Origin: Deltaproteobacteria bacterium
GTDB lineage: Bacteria > Myxococcota_A > Polyangia > Polyangiales > Ga0077539
Direction of reading: 5' to 3'
Length of the DNA stretch: 6,721 nucleotides
Assembly (NCBI GenBank): GCA_947494865.1
Contig: CANMAT010000208.1
Span: forward strand, 1-6,721
This document shows positions 1-6,721 of this stretch, one piece after another. The translations under genes were made by a program, and so were the position numbers. The notes under the pieces are model-generated. The model had not been told where the DNA came from. It made no database searches and saw nothing but the letters and a program-made list of their open reading frames with translations. How positions within the stretch are numbered: the first letter of the stretch is position 1; every line of letters begins with the position of its first letter.

Positions 1-2208
<2,208 letters not shown>

Positions 2209-2487
2209 GCTTGCAGCGAGGACGGTTCGCGCGCGGAGCACCCCACCGCGAGCTCGAGCCCTCAGCGAGAGGAGCGGAGCGTCACCACGGGGAGCCAAAA
2301 CGACAGGAGTGCGCCCCGACCTCCGCGGCGACCGAGCGCCCGCGGAGACGACGCGCGCGCTCGCAGAGCAAGACCGGCGCCACGCCGCGCTGCGGGATCC
2401 ATGCGCGCAACGGCCACGGCGGCGCGTGTCAGGTCGCACCACCGTCCCACGCGATGTATCGATTCGACCTCTCTGACCCGCGATGGG
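2209..2487. other. Non-coding gap between peptidase and kinase genes
   Basis: This 279-bp stretch separates the peptidase stop from the kinase start on the same strand. No ORF here has recognisable protein features; the readings that exist are Arg/Ala/Pro-rich, as expected from antisense or non-coding GC-rich DNA. The kinase promoter should lie here, but no convincing -35/-10 pair was found. The least GC-rich patch is around 2455-2468 (minus strand TCGAATCGATACAT), which could hold a weak -10. The gap also contains an 8-bp inverted repeat at 2321-2347 and a 7-bp one over the peptidase stop codon. Confidence 0.6.
2321..2347 (-). promoter_or_regulatory. GC-rich inverted repeat in the presumed leader of the kinase gene
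   Basis: The arms CTCCGCGG (2321-2328) and CCGCGGAG (2340-2347) are perfect inverted repeats of 8 bp around an 11-nt loop. It sits about 113 bp upstream of the kinase ATG, in the untranslated gap. It could be an RNA hairpin in the leader, a dyad operator, or the stem of a terminator for the upstream peptidase gene, although no T-run follows it on the minus strand. In such GC-rich DNA a chance 8-bp stem is not rare. Confidence 0.3.
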
Positions 2488-2491
2488 TCAG
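2473..2491 (-). terminator. Short inverted repeat overlapping the peptidase stop codon
   Basis: CTGACCC (2473-2479) and GGGTCAG (2485-2491) form a perfect 7-bp stem with a 5-nt loop, and the peptidase TGA (2490-2488) lies in the arm. It could form a compact hairpin at the 3' end of the peptidase mRNA. No U-tract follows (the minus strand continues AGAGGTCGAATCG), so a canonical intrinsic terminator is not supported. mRNA 3'-end stabilisation or chance are alternatives. Confidence 0.3.
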
Positions 2492-4452
2492 TGCGTGGGA
2501 GGAGTCTGAGCGCGGGCGCCGCCGAGCACCTCGTCGAAGAAGCGCACCACGTCGCCGTAGGCGCGGATGCGGTTCTCGCGCCGCGACACGCCGTGGCCTT
2601 CGTTTTCGAAGCGCAGGTACTCGACGCGGTGGTTTCGCTGGCGCAGGGCGGCCACGATCTGCTCAGCCTCGGTGACGGGCACGCGCGGATCGTTCGCCCC
2701 GTGAATGACGAAGAGCGGCGCGCGAATGCGGTCGACGCGGTGAATGGGCGAGATGCGGTCGAGGAGCTCGCCGTCGTTGGCGAGGGAGCCGTACTCGGCC
2801 TCGCGCAGGGCCCGGCGGTAGAGGGCGGTGCGCTCGAGGAAGGTGCGAAAGTTCGCGATGCCCACGATGTCGCAGCCGGCGGCCCAGAGCTCGGGGTCGA
2901 GGGTGAGCGCCGCGAGCACCATGTAGCCGCCGTAGGAGCCGCCCATGACGGCGATGCGATCGGCGGCCACGTCGGGGCGCGCGCGGAGCCAGCGGTTGAC
3001 GGCCGCGAGGTCGCGCACGCTGTCTTCGCGCAGGGCCACGTCGTCGAGGTGGGCGAAGCGCTTGCCGTAGCCCGTGGAGCCTCGCACGTTGGGCGCGGCC
3101 ACGATGTACCCGTGGCCCACGAGGTACTGAATCACCGGGCTGAAGTACGGCGTGAACTGCGCCTCGGGGCCGCCGTGCACCTGCACCACCACGGGGGCGC
3201 GCTCGCCCGGCGCGAGGTCGCGGGGGCGGTAGAGCAGGAGCGACACCTCGGTGCCGTCGAAGCTGCGCACGCGCTCGAGGGTGGGCTCGACGAGGGCGCT
3301 CTCGTCGATGCCCGCGTGGTCGCTGCGCGTGAGGCGAGAGACGCGGTTGGTGGCCACGTCGAGGCCGAAGACCTCTTCCGGCGAGGCTGCGCGCGAGAGG
3401 TCGAACACGAGCGAGTGGCCGTCGCCCGCGAAGCTCAGCGATGCGATGACCCCGGGCGGAACGTCGGGCCGCGCGCGCTCCCGCGGGTGCGCCGGGTCGG
3501 TCACGTCGTAGAGCCGGAGCTGGCTCCACCCGTCGAGGTTGTACACCGCGGCGAGGGTGGCGCCGTCGGGCGAGAGCTCGAGCAGGTCGAGGTCGTGGGC
3601 CTCGTCGAGCACGAACCGGGGCAGCGCGGGCGGCGGCGCCGCGAGGTCGAGGAGGGCGAGGTTCATGTGCTCGCGGCCGCGGTCGCTCACGACGAAGAGC
3701 GAGCGCCCGTCGCGGGTGAAGCGCGGGCTCGTGTAGCGCACGTCGCCCTCCGTGGGGTGCGGCGTGAGGTTGCGCGCGGTGGCCGCGGCCACGTCGACGA
3801 CGAGCACGTCTTGATCGAAGTTCGACCGCTCGTGGAGCACCGCGAGCTGGCGCCCGTCGAGGGAGAAATCGATCACCTCGTGGTGGCCCGCACCTTCGAG
3901 CACGCGCCGCGGGGCGCTGGGCTCGTCGCCCGCGGGGCGCACGTACACGTCGAAGTCGCCGCGCGAGCGGGCGTTGGAGGCGTAGGCCACCCAGCGGCCG
4001 TCGTGCGAGAGGGCGCCGAAGAGGTGCTTCACCTCGGGGGCCGCGGTGAGGTCCGTCGCGGCGCCGCCCGATGCGGGCGCGCGGAGCAGCTGCGTGTTCT
4101 CGTCGCCGCCGTGGTCGCGGCCCATGAAGAGCCAGCGGCCGTCGGGGGCGTACCGTACAAACTGCACGCGCTCGGGGTCGGTGACGAGGCGGCGCCACGC
4201 GCTCTCGGCCACGGGGTCGGCCCCCACGGTGAGGGCCCACGGCTGCGGGAGCCCCGACGGGTCGGAGAGAAACGCCACGGAGCGCCCGTCGGGCGACACG
4301 GTGGGCGCCGACGCGCGGTGCACGTTGAGCAGCTGCTCCATCGCGGGGCCGCTGCGGGGGCGCCAGGTGAACGCGGGCGTCGTCGAGGCGCGCTGCGCCC
4401 CCGAGCACGCGGCGGTGAGCGCGAAGACCAGTGCGATCGATCGGGTACGCAT
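2488..4452 (-). CDS. S9-family prolyl oligopeptidase-type serine peptidase, putative lipoprotein
   Basis: This 654-residue protein is a complete S9 peptidase (acylaminoacyl-peptidase / dipeptidyl aminopeptidase-like), which in this family cleaves short peptides admitted through a beta-propeller. The N-terminus MRTRSIALVFALTAAC looks like a lipoprotein signal peptide with lipid-attachment Cys16; the next residue is Ser, so an outer-membrane destination is plausible. Seven propeller-type repeats with a D-G core (SPDGR, APDGR, SHDGR, SLDGR, TRDGR, SPDGA, AGDGH) fall between about residues 50 and 350, consistent with a seven-bladed propeller. The alpha/beta-hydrolase domain (about 395-643) shows HGGP at 426-429 (oxyanion region), nucleophile Ser506 in GGSYGGY, Asp588 in GANDPRVP and His620 in NEGHG. 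All catalytic residues are intact, so it should be active. ATG at 4452 was chosen for the signal peptide. The frame stays open to an ATG at 4713, but that extension is low-complexity and would run through the divergent transporter gene. No Shine-Dalgarno is visible. Substrate preference cannot be read from the sequence. Confidence 0.95.
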   Translation of the reverse strand: MRTRSIALVFALTAACSGAQRASTTPAFTWRPRSGPAMEQLLNVHRASAPTVSPDGRSVAFLSDPSGLPQPWALTVGADPVAESAWRRLVTDPERVQFVRYAPDGRWLFMGRDHGGDENTQLLRAPASGGAATDLTAAPEVKHLFGALSHDGRWVAYASNARSRGDFDVYVRPAGDEPSAPRRVLEGAGHHEVIDFSLDGRQLAVLHERSNFDQDVLVVDVAAATARNLTPHPTEGDVRYTSPRFTRDGRSLFVVSDRGREHMNLALLDLAAPPPALPRFVLDEAHDLDLLELSPDGATLAAVYNLDGWSQLRLYDVTDPAHPRERARPDVPPGVIASLSFAGDGHSLVFDLSRAASPEEVFGLDVATNRVSRLTRSDHAGIDESALVEPTLERVRSFDGTEVSLLLYRPRDLAPGERAPVVVQVHGGPEAQFTPYFSPVIQYLVGHGYIVAAPNVRGSTGYGKRFAHLDDVALREDSVRDLAAVNRWLRARPDVAADRIAVMGGSYGGYMVLAALTLDPELWAAGCDIVGIANFRTFLERTALYRRALREAEYGSLANDGELLDRISPIHRVDRIRAPLFVIHGANDPRVPVTEAEQIVAALRQRNHRVEYLRFENEGHGVSRRENRIRAYGDVVRFFDEVLGGARAQTPPTH

Positions 4453-4462
4453 TGCGCGCGCG

Positions 4463-4468
4463 ACGCTA
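4463..4468 (-). promoter_or_regulatory. Putative -10 element (TAGCGT) of the peptidase gene
   Basis: Read on the minus strand this is TAGCGT, preceded by GG and 18 bp downstream of the -35-like TTCACG. If it is used, transcription would begin about 7 nt downstream, near 4456. That is only about 4 nt before the ATG at 4452, giving a nearly leaderless mRNA, and it agrees with the absence of a Shine-Dalgarno there. This rests on motif resemblance only. Confidence 0.35.
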
Positions 4469-4538
4469 CCCCCGAACCCGCGCGCCCGTGAAGACACAGC
4501 GCGCGCGAAACGGGTCTCTCTGCCCGCGAGCGCTGCGG

Positions 4539-4544
4539 TAGCGT
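4539..4544 (+). promoter_or_regulatory. Putative -10 element (TAGCGT) of the transporter gene
   Basis: This plus-strand copy of the same hexamer is preceded by GCGG. Initiation about 7 nt downstream (near 4551) would give a leader of about 23 nt that contains the ribosome binding site at 4557-4563, a sensible geometry. No clear -35 lies 16-18 bp upstream (the sequence there is CTCTCT-like), so activator dependence or a non-housekeeping sigma factor is possible. Confidence 0.35.
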
Positions 4545-4556
4545 GCGCGCGTCGAC

Positions 4557-4563
4557 AGGAGGT
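4557..4563 (+). promoter_or_regulatory. Strong Shine-Dalgarno site of the transporter gene
   Basis: AGGAGGT is a full match to the anti-Shine-Dalgarno core and lies 10 nt before the ATG at 4574. It fixes the transporter start and excludes the longer in-frame reading that begins at 4046 inside the peptidase gene. Confidence 0.85.
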
Positions 4564-4573
4564 CACACGTCTC

Positions 4574-5197
4574 ATGCAACAAGCATCTTCGCCCGCGCCC
4601 GCGCCCATGTTCGCCGAGCCGACGCCGCTGGGGCTCCTCGGCCTCGCCGTGGGGTGCGCCGCGCTGCTCCCCATCGCCTTCGGCGTGGCGCTCACGCCCG
4701 ACGCGTTTCGCACCGCCGCGTGGTTCTGCCTCCTCTTCGGCGGCGGCTGTCAGTTTCTCGCGGGCATGATGTCGCTCGCCAACAAGAACCTCCTGGGCGG
4801 CACGCTCTTCACCACCTTCGCGTTCAACTGGGTGCTCAACTACATCACCCTGTCGGGCCTCGCCGAGGGCAAGGTGCCCAACGCCAGCGTCGTGTTCTCC
4901 GTCGACGTGTGCTTCCTGGTCATCTTCGTCGTGCTCACCTTCGCGTTCGGGTACTTCTCGAAGCTGCTCTTCGCGTTCCTCGTCGACATCGACCTCTTGT
5001 ATGCGTGTCGTATCGCGAAGGAGCTCACGCACGCCCCGGTGTTCGCGCTCCCCATCGCGCTCTGCACCGTGGCCCTCGGGGGCATCGCCTTGTGGCTCTC
5101 GTTCGCCATCCTGGTCAACACCAGCGCGGGCCGCGTGGTGTTCGCCGTGCCCGGCCCGCTGTTTACGCCCGCCACCCCCGCGGCGAGCGCGCACTAG
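4574..5197 (+). CDS. GPR1/FUN34/YaaH (AceTr) family acetate/succinate-type transporter
   Basis: This 207-residue inner-membrane protein belongs to the AceTr family (E. coli SatP/YaaH, yeast Ady2, Methanosarcina AceP). Characterised members move acetate or succinate, usually with protons, and assemble as hexamers. The family signature N-P-A-P-L-G-L appears here as EPTPLGL at residues 15-21, immediately before the first helix. Six hydrophobic segments are visible, at about residues 18-40, 47-68, 73-95, 105-128, 129-146 and 155-181. The second carries FGGGCQFLAGMM, the equivalent of the family FGG..Q..AG block. Length fits the family (about 190-210), with a short Ala/Pro-rich N-tail and a soluble C-tail of about 25 residues. 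The start is supported by AGGAGGT 10 nt upstream. The gene diverges from the peptidase and converges on the Cys-rich gene, so it is probably monocistronic. The Asn-to-Glu change in the signature may affect substrate choice; monocarboxylate uptake is the default prediction by homology. Confidence 0.9.
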   Translation: MQQASSPAPAPMFAEPTPLGLLGLAVGCAALLPIAFGVALTPDAFRTAAWFCLLFGGGCQFLAGMMSLANKNLLGGTLFTTFAFNWVLNYITLSGLAEGKVPNASVVFSVDVCFLVIFVVLTFAFGYFSKLLFAFLVDIDLLYACRIAKELTHAPVFALPIALCTVALGGIALWLSFAILVNTSAGRVVFAVPGPLFTPATPAASAH

Positions 5198-5243
5198 CGA
5201 CGCCGTGACGCCTCCTGCACCCCTGCGCCGCGTGGGCGTGCTC

Positions 5244-5270
5244 GGCGACGTGCGCGCCGAAGACGTCGCC
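5244..5270 (+). terminator. Hairpin downstream of the transporter gene, possible terminator stem
   Basis: GGCGACGT (5244-5251) and ACGTCGCC (5263-5270) are perfect 8-bp inverted repeats around an 11-nt loop, 47 nt after the transporter stop. No U-tract follows (CTCGACGCCG), so if it acts in termination it is not a canonical intrinsic terminator. Termination stems lacking a clear U-tract have been proposed in GC-rich bacteria, but Rho-dependent ending is equally possible. Confidence 0.4.
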
Positions 5271-5313
5271 CTCGACGCCGCGCTGCGACCCTGAGCGCGA
5301 GCCGCGTTGCAGA

Positions 5314-5377
5314 GCCTCCCGAGTACTCTGGAGCCGCTCCGAGGTGCCTCCCGAGTACCCGGGAGCCGCTTCGAAGG
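5314..5377. repeat. Two tandem 32-bp imperfect palindromic repeats
   Basis: Copy 1 (5314-5345) and copy 2 (5346-5377) both begin GCCTCCCGAGTAC and share GGAGCCGCT; they differ at only a few positions. Each has dyad symmetry. Copy 1 has the perfect core GAGTACTC inside a CTCC...GGAG frame, and copy 2 reads CTCCCGAGTACCCGGGAG, a palindrome with one mismatched pair. A second small palindrome, CTTCGAAG, ends copy 2. The heptamer GAGCCGC also occurs at 5299, 5331 and 5363, exactly 32 bp apart, hinting at a decayed third unit. The last copy ends 6 bp from the Cys-rich gene's stop codon. Possible roles are bidirectional termination, a protein binding site or an extragenic palindromic repeat family. 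Confidence 0.7.
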
Positions 5378-5383
5378 GCATTC

Positions 5384-6721
5384 TCAGTTGCGCGGCGTCG
5401 GCCAGACGTAGCCCGCGATGCCCTCGTTGATGTACCCGCCGCGCAGGGCGCTGTCTCGCTCGTCGGCGCTCGTGGTGTAGAAGTGGTCACCGCTCGACAC
5501 CTGGTACACCCGATAGAGCGGAATGGCGCCGCACACGGGCGACGACGCGATGTACCCCAGCACGCCCTCGACGCGGCCGCGGCCCGTCTCGCAGTTGCTG
5601 GCCGTCGTGTAGAAGTGCTTCCCGTAGTCCATGATGCACCGGTAGAAGGGCGCGAGCCCCGGGGCCGTGGCGCTGTAGAGGTAGTAGTAGTTCGCGTACT
5701 CGAGCCTGAAGCCGCAGCACACGGCCTCCGCCGCGCTCGACGTGTAGAAGTGCTCGCCCGACGACCCGTGCAACGAGCGATAGACGCCCGTGCGGCACCC
5801 GTCGACGTCGTCGCACACGGCGTTGCAGTTGTCGTCGGCGAGGTTGCACGCCTCGGCGGGGCGCCCGCCGCACGCGCGGCAGTTGCTCGGGTCGGTGCTG
5901 AGGTTGGCCTCGCACCCGTCGGCCGCGCTCCCGTTGCAGTTGCCGAAGCCCGCCACGCACGCGCCCACGGTGCAGGCGCCGCCCGCGCAGCCCGCCGAGG
6001 CCACGTTGGACAGGGCGCACGCGCGGCCGCACGCGCCGCACGCGGCGGGGTCGCCCGCGGTGTTCACCTCGCAGCCGTCGGCGGGGTTGCCGTTGCAGTC
6101 GGAGTAGCCCGCGTTGCAGCCCGCGACGGTGCAGCGCGCGCCGGTGCACGCGGCCGTGGCGTTGGCGAGCGCGCAGCGGGTGCTGCACGCGCCGCAGCGG
6201 GTGGGGTCGGCGTTGAGGTTGGCCTCGCAGCCGTCGGCGGGGCTGCCGTTGCAGTCGGCGAAGCCGGGGTTGCACGCCACGACGGCGCAGGCGCCCGAGG
6301 CGCACGCGCCCGTGCCGTTGGCGGGGGCGCAGCGGGTGCCGCACGCGCCGCAGTTCGACGCGTCGCTCGCGAGGAGCACTTCGCACCCGTCGACGGGGTT
6401 GCCGTTGCAGTTGGCGAAGCCCGCGTTGCAGGCGCCGACGGCGCAGCGCCCCGCGGCGCACACCGCGGCGGCGTTGGGCAGCGCGCACGAGGTGCCGCAG
6501 GCCCCGCAGTTGCGCGCGTCGGTGGCGGGCGTCACCTCGCAGCCGTTGGCGGGGTTGCCGTCGCAGTCGGCGCGCCCGACGTCGCAGGCCGCGACCTCGC
6601 AGCGCCCGCTCACGCACGCCGGCGTGGCGCCCGCGGTGACGCAGCGCACGCCGCACGCGGAGCAGTGCGAAGCGTCGCTGCGGGTGTTCACCTCGCAGCC
6701 GTTGGCGGGGTTGCCGTCGCA
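5384..6721 (-). CDS. Secreted-type Cys-rich tandem-repeat protein with C-terminal DUF5648-like domain (5' end missing)
   Basis: The visible part is 445 residues; the frame is open through the right edge, so the true start and any signal peptide are off-window. A GTG at 6691 lies inside a repeat and is not a credible start. Residues 1-261 are five 52-53-residue repeats with eight cysteines each (pattern C-x7-C-x10-C-x2-C-x3-C-x8-C-x4-C-x4-C), with recurring blocks CNGNPADGCE, CGACGTRC and CNAGFAD. A sixth degenerate unit (from 262) leads into ACNLADDNCNAVCDD (about 291-305), resembling the acidic C-D-D-C motif of MopE-type metal-binding repeats. The C-terminal domain (about 313-441) has three HFYT motifs (GEHFYT 322, GKHFYT 367, GDHFYT 411) and ends GIAGYVWP, as in DUF5648, a domain found at the ends of secreted bacterial proteins. 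Eight cysteines per unit suggest four disulphides, hence export. Such proteins are common in Myxococcota and function is unknown; adhesion or a surface-stalk role is conjecture. No enzymatic motif is visible. Confidence 0.87.
   Translation of the reverse strand, partial: CDGNPANGCEVNTRSDASHCSACGVRCVTAGATPACVSGRCEVAACDVGRADCDGNPANGCEVTPATDARNCGACGTSCALPNAAAVCAAGRCAVGACNAGFANCNGNPVDGCEVLLASDASNCGACGTRCAPANGTGACASGACAVVACNPGFADCNGSPADGCEANLNADPTRCGACSTRCALANATAACTGARCTVAGCNAGYSDCNGNPADGCEVNTAGDPAACGACGRACALSNVASAGCAGGACTVGACVAGFGNCNGSAADGCEANLSTDPSNCRACGGRPAEACNLADDNCNAVCDDVDGCRTGVYRSLHGSSGEHFYTSSAAEAVCCGFRLEYANYYYLYSATAPGLAPFYRCIMDYGKHFYTTASNCETGRGRVEGVLGYIASSPVCGAIPLYRVYQVSSGDHFYTTSADERDSALRGGYINEGIAGYVWPTPRN
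5939..6721 (-). repeat. 156-bp coding tandem repeats (five units, 8 Cys each)
   Basis: Unit boundaries on the minus strand are 6721-6566, 6565-6410, 6409-6254, 6253-6098 and 6097-5939. The first four are exactly 156 bp (52 residues); the fifth is 159 bp, with one extra residue between its fifth and sixth cysteines. The two units nearest the right edge share an identical 34-nt stretch at 6688-6721 and 6532-6565, suggesting recent duplication or homogenisation. The array continues beyond the window. Confidence 0.9.

Larger units (their letters stand above)
4453..4573. promoter_or_regulatory. Divergent promoter region between peptidase and transporter genes
   Basis: This 121-bp region must supply promoters for both divergent genes. 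The octamer GGTAGCGT occurs once facing each gene: minus strand at 4470-4463 and plus strand at 4537-4544, forming a perfect 8-bp inverted pair 66 bp apart. Each could act as an extended -10 (TAGCGT resembles TATAAT at its T, A and final T). A weak -35 (TTCACG, minus strand 4492-4487) lies 18 bp upstream of the minus copy; no good -35 was seen for the plus copy. The pair could instead be half-sites for a shared regulator. Confidence 0.45.
5198..5383. other. Gap between convergent genes, with hairpin and palindromic repeats
   Basis: This 186-bp region lies between the stop codons of the convergent transporter and Cys-rich genes. It holds no supportable ORF. It contains an 8-bp hairpin (5244-5270) and two 32-bp imperfect palindromic repeats (5314-5377), and it presumably ends transcription from both sides. 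Confidence 0.7.

Noticed and set aside
2401..4491. A 696-codon open frame on the plus strand opposite the peptidase gene
   Set aside because: It is a shadow frame. The product is His/Arg/Ala/Gly/Val-rich with no domain pattern, while the minus strand encodes a peptidase with an intact catalytic triad. High GC removes stop codons from antisense frames.
4046..4573. An N-terminal extension of the transporter from an ATG at 4046
   Set aside because: The extension overlaps the peptidase coding sequence antisense and is Arg/Ser/Ala-rich. AGGAGGT and the family signature both support the start at 4574.
4453..4713. An 87-residue N-terminal extension of the peptidase from ATG at 4713
   Set aside because: It would run through the transporter's start and ribosome binding site, is low-complexity, and would bury the signal peptide that begins at 4452.
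5207..5294. A small plus-strand ORF after the transporter (frame ending near 5294)
   Set aside because: It is only the tail of a shadow frame through the transporter gene, with no ribosome binding site and Arg/Pro/Ala-rich composition.
5384..6721. Calling the Cys-rich protein an enzyme, such as tryptophan synthase alpha chain
   Set aside because: From memory, proteins with this kind of repeat sometimes carry such automatic labels. The sequence shows only Cys-rich repeats and a DUF5648-like domain, with no TIM-barrel or enzyme motif.
5939..6721. A CRISPR-like array, suggested by the regular repeats
   Set aside because: The 156-bp period is in frame, preserves a protein pattern and has no short identical repeats separated by unique spacers.

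Overview
The window is very GC-rich with strong third-position G/C bias, and it carries gene families typical of large-genome predatory or soil deltaproteobacteria (Myxococcota, perhaps the Polyangiales/Sandaracinus side). These are a PAS-GAF histidine kinase, a lipoprotein S9 oligopeptidase, an acetate-type transporter, and a secreted Cys-rich repeat protein ending in a DUF5648-like domain. The taxonomic reading is an inference from gene content and composition; no rRNA or other marker gene is present.

Layout from left to right: (1) 1-2208, minus strand, a membrane-anchored sensor histidine kinase whose C-terminus runs off the left edge. (2) 2209-2487, a 279-bp non-coding gap with a GC-rich hairpin. 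(3) 2488-4452, minus strand, a complete S9-family serine peptidase with a lipoprotein signal peptide, seven propeller-like repeats and an intact Ser-Asp-His triad. (4) 4453-4573, a 121-bp divergent intergenic region with the same octamer (GGTAGCGT) facing each gene. (5) 4574-5197, plus strand, a complete six-helix GPR1/FUN34/YaaH (AceTr) transporter with a good ribosome binding site. (6) 5198-5383, a gap between convergent genes that holds a hairpin and a 32-bp imperfect palindromic tandem repeat. (7) 5384-6721, minus strand, the C-terminal part of a secreted-type protein with 52-residue, eight-cysteine tandem repeats, a MopE-like acidic Cys motif and a terminal DUF5648-like domain. Its N-terminus lies beyond the right edge.

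The genes do not form an obvious pathway. The peptidase and transporter are divergently transcribed from a short shared region and could be co-regulated, for example in the use of peptides and organic acids, but this is conjecture. The peptidase and kinase share a strand but are 279 bp apart, so a tight operon is unlikely. No mobile element, CRISPR array, tRNA or rRNA was seen. Most of the window is ordinary chromosomal sequence. The least explained parts are the Cys-rich repeat protein, the palindromic repeat beside it, and the divergent promoter region, where the peptidase mRNA may be nearly leaderless.
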